A stretch of 64,000 nt of DNA from Gandjariella thermophila (GCF_005405885.1 NZ_BJFL01000004.1:124001-188000), one strand, 5' to 3'; shown: positions 44,241 to 53,291, counted from the stretch's first letter. The notes: generated by a model from the sequence alone, not told the origin. Numbers and translations: made by a program.

Positions 44241-45476
44241 ATGCGCCTCTCCCTGCCGCGCGCGCTCGCCGCCGGAGTCATGGCCCTGGTCGCGCTGACC
44301 ACGGGTTGCGCCGGAACGGACGGCAACGTGCTCACCGGTCCGGGAGTCACCGCCGACACCATCTCGCTCGGCGTGCTGGGCGATCTCAGCGGCCCGTTCG
44401 CTCCGCTGGGCAAGAACCTGATGCAGGGCAACCAGCTCTACTTCGACAAGGTCAACGCGGCGGGCGGGATCTGCGGCCGGCAGGTGCGGCTGGTGGTCGC
44501 CGACCACGGGTACAACGCGCAGCGCGCCATCGACCTGTACTCCCAGGTGGAGCCGAAGGTGCTCGGCTTCGTCCAGCTGCTCGGCTCGCCGATGACCGAT
44601 GCGCTCAAGCAGGACATCCTGCAGGACCAGGTGCTCGCCGCGCCGGCGGGGTGGTCGTCGTGGCTGCTGCGGCACCCGTACCTGATGGTCACCGGCACCA
44701 CATACGACCTGGAGATGGTCAACGGGCTGGACTACCTGGTCAACCAGGGCGGCGTGACCCGGGGCGACGCGGTCGGCCACGTCTACCTGGACGGGGACTA
44801 CGGCGGCAACGCGTTGCAGGGCAGCACCTTCGCGGCCGGTCAACTCGGGCTCAGCCTGGTCCCGGTGAAGGTGGACGAGAAGACCCGGGACATGACCGCG
44901 CAGCTCGCCACGCTGAAGGCGCAGCGGGTGAAGGCGATCCTGGCGAGCGTGACCCCGGCGCAGACGGTCGCCATCGCCACCGCCGCCCGGGCCGCCGGGC
45001 TGGACGTGCCGATCCTGTCCGACAACCCCGGATTCGACCCGGCCATCCTGCGCACCCAGATGGCCCCGTGGCTGGAGCAGAAGCTGCTCATGGTGTCCTC
45101 CTACGCGCCGTTCGGCGCGGATATCCCGGCGGCCAGGGATCTCGCCGCCGCGTTCCGGGCGCGCTACCCGTCGGACGCGCCGAGCGCGGCGGTGGACTAC
45201 GGCTACGCGGTGGCCAACGCCTACGGCGAGATCCTCGCGACCGCCTGCGCCAACAAGGACCTGACCCGGGAGGGGGTGCACCGGGCCTTCCGCAGCCAGC
45301 ACACCATCGACACGGGAGGTCTGAACCCGCTGCTGCACTTCTCCGACGCCGGCAAGCCCTCCGCGGACGCGGTCTACGTGCTGCGCCCGGACAGTCACGT
45401 GCCCGGCGGCCTGGCCATCGTGAAGAACCTCTTCGTCAGCGCCCTGGCCAGCAGGTACGAGATCGCCGCGCTGTAG
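44241..45476 (+). CDS. Orphan branched-chain amino acid-type solute-binding lipoprotein (Peripla_BP_6)
   Basis: A 411-residue lipoprotein (lipobox LTTGC, Cys23) of the Leu/Ile/Val receptor class: ISLGVLGDLSGPFAPLGKNL, FDKVNAAGGICGRQV and DYGYAVANAYGEIL. AAGGGG precedes the ATG by 7 bases. As with the protein at 41331 there is no cognate transporter nearby. In related actinobacteria such proteins can bind aromatic acids, amides or fatty-acid-like ligands; the flanking acyl-CoA ligase may hint at that. Confidence 0.88.
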   Translation: MRLSLPRALAAGVMALVALTTGCAGTDGNVLTGPGVTADTISLGVLGDLSGPFAPLGKNLMQGNQLYFDKVNAAGGICGRQVRLVVADHGYNAQRAIDLYSQVEPKVLGFVQLLGSPMTDALKQDILQDQVLAAPAGWSSWLLRHPYLMVTGTTYDLEMVNGLDYLVNQGGVTRGDAVGHVYLDGDYGGNALQGSTFAAGQLGLSLVPVKVDEKTRDMTAQLATLKAQRVKAILASVTPAQTVAIATAARAAGLDVPILSDNPGFDPAILRTQMAPWLEQKLLMVSSYAPFGADIPAARDLAAAFRARYPSDAPSAAVDYGYAVANAYGEILATACANKDLTREGVHRAFRSQHTIDTGGLNPLLHFSDAGKPSADAVYVLRPDSHVPGGLAIVKNLFVSALASRYEIAAL

Positions 45477-45482
45477 CGGAGG

Positions 45483-46295
45483 TCAGCGGGTTCGGCCGAG
45501 CGCGGCATAGCCGGCGAAGCGCTCCGGGTGGCGGTCGGCGGACGCGTCCGGCTCCGGCCGCCACAGCGGTACCGGAACCACACCCGGTGGGACGAGTTCC
45601 AGGCCGGCGACGAGACCGGCGATCTCGGCCGGGGTGCGGAAGTTGAAGCGGGGCAACTCGTCGGGGTAGATGCGGGTGAACAGGGCCAGTCCCGCGCGGA
45701 TGCCCGGGTCCTCCCGAGCGGTGTGGGAGAGCGCCAGGTAGCTGCCGGGGCAGGCCGATGCTGTGTAGGCGGCGATCAGTCCCGCCGGGTCGTCGGCGTC
45801 CGGCACCAGGTGCAGGACGTCGATCATCAGCACGGCGACCGGTCTGCTGGGGTCCAGCAGGCCTTCGCCGGTGACGGCGCCGAGCACCGCGCCGGGGTCG
45901 CGCAGGTCCGCGCAGAGAAACGCGACGCCCGGCGTTCCGCTGAGCAGGCGGCGGGCGTGCGCGGCGACGCGGGGGTCGTTGTCCACGTACACCACCCGGC
46001 AGTCCGGGGCCAGGCTCTGCCCGATCTCGTGGACGTTGCCCGCGGTCGGCAGGCCGGACCCGAGGTCGAGGAACTGCCGTACCCCGGCGGCGACGAGGTA
46101 GCTGACCACCCGGCGCAGGAAATGCCGGTGCGTGCGTACCAGGTAGGGCAGGTGTGGCGCGCACACGACGAACTGGCTGGCCAGCCGGCGATCGGCGGCC
46201 ACGTGCTGGCTGCCGTCGAGCCAGTAGTCACGGATGCGGGCGAGGCTGGGCCTGCCCTTGTCGATCGTGCCGCAGACCGAGACCGCCTCGTTCAC
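45483..46295 (-). CDS. SAM-dependent methyltransferase (Methyltransf_19/DUF574)
   Basis: A 270-residue protein of a family very common in actinomycetes. Features are RPSLARIRDYWLDGSQHVAADR near the start, the SAM loop FLDLGSGLPTAGNVHEI, VVYVDNDPRVAAHARRLL and MIDVLHLVPD. GTG 46295 is chosen because GAAGGG lies 6 bases upstream; an ATG at 46316 lacks a ribosome site. Substrates of this family are generally unknown. Converges with the binding-protein gene only 6 bases away. Confidence 0.87.
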   Translation of the reverse strand: MNEAVSVCGTIDKGRPSLARIRDYWLDGSQHVAADRRLASQFVVCAPHLPYLVRTHRHFLRRVVSYLVAAGVRQFLDLGSGLPTAGNVHEIGQSLAPDCRVVYVDNDPRVAAHARRLLSGTPGVAFLCADLRDPGAVLGAVTGEGLLDPSRPVAVLMIDVLHLVPDADDPAGLIAAYTASACPGSYLALSHTAREDPGIRAGLALFTRIYPDELPRFNFRTPAEIAGLVAGLELVPPGVVPVPLWRPEPDASADRHPERFAGYAALGRTR

Positions 46296-46966
46296 GCTGC
46301 GCCCTTCCCCGATCATCCCGCGTAGTGGCGCACCCCAAGGTAATGGTACCGAGGCAGAGGGTAACAGATTAATCGGCCGGATGGAGCCGTCGCTGCTCGC
46401 GATGTCCGATCGGGCGGCAGCCGGCCGCGCGACCCGCCCCGGTCCGGGCGGCGGCGCCGGGACGCACCCGGATGCCATGGACGCCTGCGCCGACGGCCGG
46501 GGGCGGCCCGGGCGGCCGGGCCCGACCACGCCGGACGTCCGCACCAAGACGGCCAGGGAAAGCCGCGCCACCTGTCGCCGGCCGATTCCGCGGATCGCGC
46601 CCGTTGACCCGCCCGAAACATCGCACGCCGGCACGACCGATTTCCGGCCATACCGCAACACGCGAGTACGTCAACAGCTCTTCACGCGACTGTTGCGGAA
46701 CCGCGACACGGCAGCGACACAAAGATGCCGAACCTCCCCCGCCACAGTAACCCGTTCGAGTGATCAATTTGTGGCACCCATGGGCGACATGCCCGCTGAC
46801 CTGCCACTCTGCAGTGGACGCCCACTTGACCCCATGGACATACACCCGTTCGGATGTTGATGTTGGGACACACGGCCCAATACGCTACTCGGGGTAGCCG
46901 TTGGGATATCTGATCGTGTTGTCTCGTTAGTTACTTCGTGCGGACCTTGTCGGGGAAGGACGCGCT
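46296..46966. promoter_or_regulatory. 671-bp intergenic region before the diterpenoid cluster
   Basis: No gene is supported. It is less GC-rich toward its right end. A promoter for the cyclase is likely at TTGATG (46857-46862), 18 bp, TACGCT (46881-46886). The spacer holds an inverted repeat TTGGG/CCCAA (46863-46880), placed where a repressor or activator could act. Confidence 0.5.
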
Positions 46967-48628
46967 GTGGGGTCGTGGCATGCCCGCATCAAGAAGGAAG
47001 GCACAACACTTTTGACTGAAATGTGTTCCGATCCTTGGGGGAATACCTCCGTCTCCGTTTACGAAACTGCTCGGCTGGTCGCATTGGCACCCTGGCTGGC
47101 CGGACACCGGGCACGGACGGATTTCCTCCTACGGCAGCAGCATCCGAATGGCCGATGGGGCGGCCCGGACAGTTACGGACTGATTCCCACCCTGAGCGCG
47201 ACCCAGGCTCTGCTCGCCGGCCTGCGCCCGCGGAGTACCGGGCCCGAACCCGGCTCTGACCGCGCTGCACTGGTCGGCGCGGTGCGGCGCGGGCTGGCCG
47301 CGCTGTTCGAGTGGCTGCGCCGCGGGCACCGGGTGCCGGTGCCGGACACCGTCGCCGCGGAGTTCATCGTGCCGGCGCTGATCGACGAGATCAACGCCGC
47401 GCTGGCCGGGCTGATCCCGGAACGGGTCAGCGGGCTGGACGCCTTCCATGGCGCCCGCCTCCCGCTGCCACGCGGCATGCGCGCCGAGCCGCTGGCCAGG
47501 CTCCGCAAGGCGGTGGGCGGCGGGGCCGCACCGCCCACCAAGCTGTGGCACTCGCTCGAGGTCGTCGGCGTGCAAGCGCGGGAGGCGGCCGGCGTGCGCC
47601 CGGTGCTGGGTGCGGTGGCATGCTCGCCCGCCGCGACCGCGGCGTGGCTCGGAAACCCGCCGCCGGCCAAGTCGGACGCGACCGCGCGTTACCTGCTGGC
47701 GGTGCAGGGCCGTCATGGTGGGCCCGTGCCGGTGGGTACGCCGGTCGCCTTCTTCGAACGCGCCTGGGTGTGCGCCGCGCTGCTCGGTGCGGGGCTCACG
47801 GTTCCGGTGCCGCGCGCGGTGCTGGACGGCCTGCACGCCGGCTTCGGAAGGCTGGGGGCGCCGGCGGGACCCGGTCTTCCCCCGGACGCGGACGACACGG
47901 CCACCGCGCTGCTGGCGCTGGTGCAGGTGGGCAGTCCCCGCTCACCGGAATGCCTGTTCGCCTACCAGCAGCCGACGCACTTCGCCTGCTTCCCGGCCGA
48001 GCGGACCCCGTCGACCAGCACGAACGCGCACGTTCTCGAGGCGTTCGGCGCGACGCTGGGGCTGCGATCCCTGCCGGGCGGACAGCCCGTGCCACGCGAC
48101 CGCTACCGCGCCGCGATCGGCACGATCTCCGCCTGGTTGGCCGACCACCAGGAGCCCGAGGGACGGTGGCGCGACAAGTGGCACGCGTCGGCCTACTACG
48201 CCACCGTACGGTGCGCGACCGCGCTGGCCCGCTACGGCACTCCCGCATCGGCGGGCGCGGTGCGCAGGGCGGTCCGGTGGGTGCTGGACACCCAGCATCC
48301 GGACGGGTCCTGGGGGCAGTGGGGCGGCACATCCGAGGAGACCGCGTACGCCGTCCAGACCCTGCTGCTCGCCTGGCCACGCGCGCGGGACGCGGCATCC
48401 CGACAGGCCCTGGCGCACGCCGCGGCGCGCGGCTGCGCCTTCCTGCTGCGCGGCGCCGATCTTCGGGTGCATCCCGCGCTCTGGCACGACAAGGATCTCT
48501 ACCTGCCGGTGCGTGTGGTGCGTGCCGAGGTGCTGGCCGCGTTGTCCCTGGCGCGCACGAGGTCGCGGGTCAGGGCGATGGTCGACCGGGTACGCACCGA
48601 GCAGCCAGCGATCTCCGGGGAGCAGTGA
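46967..48628 (+). CDS. Class II diterpene cyclase (DxDD type, squalene-hopene-cyclase-like fold)
   Basis: A 553-residue protein with the catalytic acid motif DADDTATALL (Asp at about 307-310), as in ent-copalyl and halimadienyl diphosphate synthases, which protonate geranylgeranyl diphosphate to give bicyclic diphosphates. N-terminal SVSVYETARLVALAPWLAGH and QQHPNGRWGG and C-terminal QHPDGSWGQWGG are alpha-barrel QW-like repeats. No class I DDxxD motif is present. Size fits bacterial two-domain enzymes such as Rv3377c. Start GTG 46967 has GGAAGG 7 bases upstream. First gene of a three-gene cluster. Confidence 0.88.
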   Translation: MGSWHARIKKEGTTLLTEMCSDPWGNTSVSVYETARLVALAPWLAGHRARTDFLLRQQHPNGRWGGPDSYGLIPTLSATQALLAGLRPRSTGPEPGSDRAALVGAVRRGLAALFEWLRRGHRVPVPDTVAAEFIVPALIDEINAALAGLIPERVSGLDAFHGARLPLPRGMRAEPLARLRKAVGGGAAPPTKLWHSLEVVGVQAREAAGVRPVLGAVACSPAATAAWLGNPPPAKSDATARYLLAVQGRHGGPVPVGTPVAFFERAWVCAALLGAGLTVPVPRAVLDGLHAGFGRLGAPAGPGLPPDADDTATALLALVQVGSPRSPECLFAYQQPTHFACFPAERTPSTSTNAHVLEAFGATLGLRSLPGGQPVPRDRYRAAIGTISAWLADHQEPEGRWRDKWHASAYYATVRCATALARYGTPASAGAVRRAVRWVLDTQHPDGSWGQWGGTSEETAYAVQTLLLAWPRARDAASRQALAHAAARGCAFLLRGADLRVHPALWHDKDLYLPVRVVRAEVLAALSLARTRSRVRAMVDRVRTEQPAISGEQ

Positions 48629-48633
48629 TACCG

Positions 48634-49902
48634 ATGAACCGCGACGAGTTCCGCCTCGCCGTCCGCGCACCGTCCTTTCTGGACTCCCACGCCACCGCAC
48701 CGGGTGTGCTGGAGTTGCGCCCGCGGCCGCGGCCGCGGCTGCTGGTCTGGCACCCGGAGGCGGTGGCCTGGATCCACCGCAACGATCAGGACCTGCGCCA
48801 TGCGGGCAGCCGGTTGCTGACCCGCATGCTGGGCCAGCGTTCCCTGCTGTGGACCGACGGCCCCCGGCATCTCGCCTACCGCCGGGTGCTCGGCCCGGCG
48901 CTGACCGGCCGCCGACGGGAGGTCCACCGGCAGATCGTCTCGGACACCGCGCACTCCGCGATCGACGCGCTGGGCCCGGGAGACGTGATCAGGGTGCCCC
49001 GGTGGACCCGCGACCTCACGCTCCGGGTCATCTCGCGGATCGTCCTCGGCAGGGCGGACGGTGCACTGCTCGCCCCGTTCAGCGCGTGGATCGAGAACAC
49101 CCTGGGGGCGCCGCACCGCGCCCTGGCCAACCGGTTCCTGCGCACCCACGCGTGGTGGCCGATCGCGATGGCGCCACGCCCGATGTTCCGCCGCGACCTG
49201 GACCGCGCGCTGGTGCGCTCGGCGGAAGCCGCGGCGAGCACCCGGCCGGCCGGGCTGGCTGGCCTGCTGCGCGCCGGCGACGGGCCGCTGGGCCACCTCG
49301 ACGACGGTGAGCTGCGCGACCAGGTGGCCTCCCTGCTCTTCGCCGGGTACGAGACGACGGCCTCGTCGATCGCGTGGACGCTGTACTGGCTGGACCGGCA
49401 CGACGGCGTGCGCCGCGACATCCTCGCCGAACTGGCGGCCACCTCCGACGACGGTTCCGACGCCGCCCGGGTTCCGCTGCTGCACGCCGCCGTGCAGGAG
49501 GCGCTGCGGCTGACCCCGCCGGCGATCGTCACCGAGAAGCGGATCCTGCCCGCCGACGCCGACCTGCTCGGCAGGACGCTGCCGGCGGGAAGCGTCCTCA
49601 CCCCCTGCGTCTACCTCGCACACCGGCACCCCGACCGGTTCCCCCGACCACACCGCTACGATCCCGGCCGCTTCCTCGGCCGCCGTGTATCGGGTGCCCA
49701 CTACTTCCCGTTCGGCGGCGGGTCCCGGTACTGCCTCGGCCGCGACCTGGCACTGCTGGAGATCCGCATGATCGTCGCCGCTGTCCTCCGCCGCCGCGAG
49801 CTTCGCTGTGTCGACCCGGACGTGCCGCGGCCGGAACTCCGCGGGGCGGCGAGCGCCCCGCCGGCGAACCTGCGAATGGTCGTGACCGCGTGCCACCGTT
49901 GA
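48634..49902 (+). CDS. Cytochrome P450 of the diterpenoid cluster
   Basis: A 422-residue P450 with I-helix LLFAGYETTASSIAWTLYW (intact acid-Thr pair), ExxR EALRL, and haem loop FPFGGGSRYCLGRDLALLE. The form resembles CYP110/CYP120-like and eukaryote-type P450s more than the P450 at 33682. It starts 5 bases after the cyclase stop. Likely oxidises the diterpene skeleton; substrate inferred from context only. Confidence 0.93.
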   Translation: MNRDEFRLAVRAPSFLDSHATAPGVLELRPRPRPRLLVWHPEAVAWIHRNDQDLRHAGSRLLTRMLGQRSLLWTDGPRHLAYRRVLGPALTGRRREVHRQIVSDTAHSAIDALGPGDVIRVPRWTRDLTLRVISRIVLGRADGALLAPFSAWIENTLGAPHRALANRFLRTHAWWPIAMAPRPMFRRDLDRALVRSAEAAASTRPAGLAGLLRAGDGPLGHLDDGELRDQVASLLFAGYETTASSIAWTLYWLDRHDGVRRDILAELAATSDDGSDAARVPLLHAAVQEALRLTPPAIVTEKRILPADADLLGRTLPAGSVLTPCVYLAHRHPDRFPRPHRYDPGRFLGRRVSGAHYFPFGGGSRYCLGRDLALLEIRMIVAAVLRRRELRCVDPDVPRPELRGAASAPPANLRMVVTACHR

Positions 49903-49925
49903 ACGTCCCCAGCAAACCGGGCACC

Positions 49926-50828
49926 ATGTGGCGCGATCTTCGCCGCGTCCATCGCCTCGAGTACCCGTTTCCGGTCCGGTACCTGTGCTACGCGTGCTGT
50001 GGCGCCGCCTATGCCGCCGGTACGGCCCGGCAACTGGCCGGGCCGCCCGTGCTCACCGCGATCACCATCAGCTTCGTGCTCATCATCGCGCTGAACGCGC
50101 TCAACGCCGCCGCCGACGTGCGCACCGACGCGCTGGCCGGGGACAAGGGCCGCGTGGCGAGCGCGGTGCTGCGCATCGGCCGCGACCGTGTCGTGCTCCT
50201 GGCGGGGGCGGAGATGGCCTGGGCACTGGCCATGGCCGTCGCGGTGTCGCTGCGGACGCAGCACTGGCTGACCGCGGCCGCCGCCGCAGCGACCGTCGCG
50301 GTGAACCTGCTCTACAACCTCGAACCGGTGCGGCTGAAACGGCGGCCGCTCGCCAACCCGGTCGCCCTCGGACTGTCCGTCGGTCTGCTGCCGTGCCTGG
50401 TCTCGGCCGGCGCGGTCCAGCCCGACCCGGCGTGGTCGGCATGGCCGATCTTCCTCGGGCTGGGCCTCCTGGTCACCGGGCGCGCCTCCTGGTGGTCCAT
50501 ACCGGACCGGGCCAGCGACGCCGCGACCGGGATGACGACACCGGCCGTCCGGTTCGGTGCGGCACCCACCCTCGTGGCGGCGAGCGTGCTCGCCGCCACC
50601 GGGCTGGGCCTGCTGGGTTGGGGCCTGGTCCGGCAGTACGGGCTCGCCTGGGCATTGCTCGGCGTCGCGGTGAGCGCGGTCTTCCCGGTGGACGCTCTGG
50701 CGCTGCTCCGTCGCTCCGCGGCCGACCGCCTGGCCAGCTCGGTCGCTATGCGCCGGCGCGGCGCCAGCCTGGTGATGGTCGCCGACACGATCCTGGTGGC
50801 CATCCCGTTGATCGCCAACCAGCCGTGA
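49926..50828 (+). CDS. UbiA-family membrane prenyltransferase (or UbiA-type terpene cyclase)
   Basis: A 300-residue integral membrane protein with about eight to nine helices. The first Asp motif is NAAADVRTD (NxxxDxxxD) in LNALNAAADVRTDALAGDKG; the second is IPDRASDAATG (DxxxD), both expected to bind Mg-diphosphate. An earlier in-frame GTG at 49890 would overlap the P450 stop (coupling); neither start has a clear ribosome site. UbiA enzymes prenylate aromatic or other acceptors, but some act as membrane terpene cyclases. In this cluster, which lacks a class I synthase, it may process the class II cyclase product. Confidence 0.88.
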   Translation: MWRDLRRVHRLEYPFPVRYLCYACCGAAYAAGTARQLAGPPVLTAITISFVLIIALNALNAAADVRTDALAGDKGRVASAVLRIGRDRVVLLAGAEMAWALAMAVAVSLRTQHWLTAAAAAATVAVNLLYNLEPVRLKRRPLANPVALGLSVGLLPCLVSAGAVQPDPAWSAWPIFLGLGLLVTGRASWWSIPDRASDAATGMTTPAVRFGAAPTLVAASVLAATGLGLLGWGLVRQYGLAWALLGVAVSAVFPVDALALLRRSAADRLASSVAMRRRGASLVMVADTILVAIPLIANQP

Positions 50829-50849
50829 TCGGTCGGTAGGCCGAGTTCG

Positions 50850-50891
50850 CGCGGCGGAGACCCACGGGTGGCGCCGCGGGTTTCCGCCGCG
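50850..50891. terminator. Terminator closing the diterpenoid cluster
   Basis: A 14-bp stem with one G-U pair (50850-50863 with 50878-50891) and a 14-base loop, between the UbiA stop and the convergent small-gene stop at 50945. Confidence 0.75.
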
Positions 50892-50944
50892 TGGACGGCC
50901 GGTACCCAACACCGCGTTCCAGAAGATCCGGCCGCCCAGTCAGA

Positions 50945-51151
50945 TCAGCACCGAGGAAAGCACTCGACGCAGAGCACGCGCCCGCCGGGAAGCCTACTTG
51001 CCACCGGGACGCACACCGCTCCGCAGCGGGCGACGTGGAGACGGACGCCACGGAGATTGATGGAGTACGCGCCCGGCTCGACACGGTGCACCAGGCGGCG
51101 GAACACGCCACTGCCGTGTTGCTCCCCGGGCCTAAGCGGGGCGTCAGGCAC
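50945..51151 (-). CDS. Small Cys-rich protein B
   Basis: A 68-residue protein, VHRVEPGAYSINLRGVRLHV followed by four Cys in the pattern ARCGAVC and VLCVECF. Spacing suggests a zinc-ribbon-like fold. Its GTG overlaps the stop of the preceding small gene by 8 bp, so the two are translationally coupled. No known function; similar tiny proteins accompany XRE regulators in Pseudonocardiaceae, from memory rather than a search. Confidence 0.6.
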   Translation of the reverse strand: MPDAPLRPGEQHGSGVFRRLVHRVEPGAYSINLRGVRLHVARCGAVCVPVASRLPGGRVLCVECFPRC

Positions 51152-51392
51152 CGGCCGGCAGTTCGGAGGGCGGAGGCGGCAGCGGAGCGCGCCAAAGACA
51201 CAGGGTGCAGGGCATCCCGCACGGCTTCGTCAGTGCCTCGGCGGTGCCTCGGAGGATCAGTTCTCCGCAGTAGGCCGTCAGCGACTCGGGTATCTCCTCA
51301 CCGTCCGGAAACGCCACGATGTGCACGACCCGGCGCGACTCTCCCACGACGCCGCGCCGCAACCGGACGAGCAGCAGTCTCGGCGCCGTCAC
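51144..51392 (-). CDS. Small conserved-looking protein A
   Basis: An 82-residue protein: LLLVRLRRGVVGESRRVVHI, FPDGEEIPESLTAYCGE and GMPCTLCLW. Three Cys (YCGE, PCTLC) could bind metal. GTG 51392 is the best start in frame, although its ribosome site is weak. It precedes and overlaps small protein B, downstream of the XRE gene and a perfect 17-bp dyad. Confidence 0.6.
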   Translation of the reverse strand: MTAPRLLLVRLRRGVVGESRRVVHIVAFPDGEEIPESLTAYCGELILRGTAEALTKPCGMPCTLCLWRAPLPPPPSELPAGA

Positions 51393-51519
51393 CGCGGCCG
51401 CCCGCTGTGATGGTCGGCGGGCACCTGGCCGGGGAGCATCGGGCGCGGCGTGAGATCGACATGAACCCCTGCGATCACCTCCTGTCGGAGGCGACGCTAT
51501 GGATCTTCGAGTCCGCGGA

Positions 51520-51536
51520 AGGTACAGCGTGTACCT
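51520..51536. promoter_or_regulatory. Perfect 17-bp operator-like dyad
   Basis: AGGTACA-GCG-TGTACCT, 7+3+7, lies between the XRE stop (51550) and the start of the small-protein pair (51392). The neighbouring XRE protein is the obvious candidate to bind it. Confidence 0.65.
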
Positions 51537-51549
51537 CCACCCGGTCGGG

Positions 51550-52764
51550 TTACACCGCGAGGCCGACCCGCGCGCACAAGCTCCGTACCTCGTCCCGCGT
51601 TCCCGACGGGGGTCGCGCCGAGAGGTCGAGCAGCATCTCCCGCGCGAAGCCGTTGTAGCGGATGGTTTCCGACGCGGTGCGTTCCGCCTTGTCGAGCAGG
51701 GCCAGCGCCGCGTGTCGCTCATCGCGCTGGTGGTGAGCGCGGGCCACTTCGATCAGGTGCCGGCTTCGCCGCGCCAGTGACGGGATCGCGTCCGCGTCGA
51801 TGCTGCTGGCCGCCTGCAACGCCTCACCGGGCCGACGCAGCTCCACGCCGACCGTGGTCGCATGCGCGGCCATCACCGCCTGCGAGAACGAGGTCTGCAC
51901 GTGCCGGTACGCGGAGCCCAACCGACGTGCCACCGCGTCCGCCCGCTCAAGCGCCGCCCACGCTGCGCCGGGCCGACCTCGGCGCGCGTGCACATACGCG
52001 ATCTCCGCGTGGAGCGCCCCCGAAATGCCGCGCCAGTCCTCCGGGGCGCCCTCCAGGTGTGGTCGCAGGGCACGGTTGGCGTCCTCGGCAAGGATGATCG
52101 CCTCGGACCACCGGCCAGCATCCCGCAGCGCCTGCACCATCGCCCACGCGCCACCCGCGATCGCGTACGGATCATCTGCTTCCTGCGCTTCGTGTAGTGC
52201 CCGATCGGCGACCAGCCACACCAGCTCCGGTGCCGGCTGGTAGGCGACGTAGAAGTCGGCGAGACGGTACACACCGGCCAGCACCCGGCGGGCGTGCCGT
52301 CGCTCTTCACCGGAAGTGGCACGCACCGCCTGCTGCGCGTCACGAATCAACCCGGGCAGCAGTGCGCCGAGCTGGGTGCGGTGGTCGGGTGTGGAGTGAC
52401 GCACCTGCCAGGCTTGCCGCAGCCGCAGCGCCAGGTGCGTCACGTTCGGCGGCGTGGCCGGCTGGTTCACCCGGTACTCGGTGAGTGCCGCCTGTACCGC
52501 CGACAGCGCCGCGTGCCGTTCGCCTGCGAAGAGCTGAACCGGCACGGCGTGGCCATTGCCGGTCAGCTCGGCGAGGTCGGAGAGTTCGAGCGTCTGCGCG
52601 ATCTTCAGCAGCATGGACAACCGAGGCATCTGCAGCCTGCCGGTCTCGACCGCTTTGACCCACTCCGCGGAGCGTCCGACGAGTCCGCCGAGCACTGCCC
52701 GGGACATGCCGGTGCGGCGCCGATACTGCTGCAGTCGTCGACCAAAAGACGTGCTCGCGTCCAC
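51550..52764 (-). CDS. XRE-family regulator with TPR-like C-terminal domain
   Basis: A 404-residue protein with an N-terminal Cro/C1 helix-turn-helix (SFGRRLQQYRRRTGMSRAVL, VGRSAEWVKAVETGRLQMP) and a long helical region with TPR-like repeats (LADRALHEAQEADDP; EAIILAEDANRALRP; ALLDKAERTASE). This layout is typical of actinomycete regulators sensing small molecules or peptides. The two tiny Cys-rich genes follow in the same direction. Confidence 0.88.
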   Translation of the reverse strand: MDASTSFGRRLQQYRRRTGMSRAVLGGLVGRSAEWVKAVETGRLQMPRLSMLLKIAQTLELSDLAELTGNGHAVPVQLFAGERHAALSAVQAALTEYRVNQPATPPNVTHLALRLRQAWQVRHSTPDHRTQLGALLPGLIRDAQQAVRATSGEERRHARRVLAGVYRLADFYVAYQPAPELVWLVADRALHEAQEADDPYAIAGGAWAMVQALRDAGRWSEAIILAEDANRALRPHLEGAPEDWRGISGALHAEIAYVHARRGRPGAAWAALERADAVARRLGSAYRHVQTSFSQAVMAAHATTVGVELRRPGEALQAASSIDADAIPSLARRSRHLIEVARAHHQRDERHAALALLDKAERTASETIRYNGFAREMLLDLSARPPSGTRDEVRSLCARVGLAV

Positions 52765-53006
52765 GAGACCACCGTCCCCTTCGCGGAAGCCGTGCGGACC
52801 TCTTTCACCAAGCCCCGGTACCGTCCGGGCAACCGCGGGCTCCGGTGAAGAGGTGGATCAAGCGTACGCGGGACACCGCTGGCGGAACATGGTCGTGGGT
52901 CGGGGCGCGCCGAGACGTCGGCCGACCGGACAGTCGGCTTGGAACTATGCCGAGTTGGTCCCAGTATCGGCGGCACAACCCGTGGCCTGCGGCGATACTG
53001 AACGCC

Positions 53007-53291
53007 GTGACAGCAGGGCAGCCCCGCCTGGAGATCGAGTACTGCACGCGGTGCCGGTGGTTGCTGCGCGCCGGATGGACGGCGCAGGAACTGCTGACCA
53101 CGTTCACCACCGAGCTGGGCGAGGTCGCGTTGATCCCCGGGACCGGCGGCGTCTTCGACATCCGCATCGACGGCGAAACGGTGTGGTCGCGCGCGGAGCG
53201 GGGCGGGTTCCCCGAGCTCGCAACGCTGAAGCAGCTGGTACGGGACCGAATCGCGCCCGGCCGCGACCTCGGGCACACCGACCGTCGTTAG
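53007..53291 (+). CDS. Rdx/SelW-like thioredoxin-fold protein (Cys form)
   Basis: A 94-residue protein with the redox motif CTRC at the N-terminus (LEIEYCTRCRWLLRAGW) and the Rdx family tail GGVFDIRIDGETVW followed by GFPELATLKQLVRDRI. In selenoproteins W, T and H the second position is selenocysteine; here it is Cys. GTG 53007 gives the normal family length; a GATACT hexamer ends 7 bases before it, so the mRNA may be leaderless. Likely a small oxidoreductase. Confidence 0.85.
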   Translation: MTAGQPRLEIEYCTRCRWLLRAGWTAQELLTTFTTELGEVALIPGTGGVFDIRIDGETVWSRAERGGFPELATLKQLVRDRIAPGRDLGHTDRR

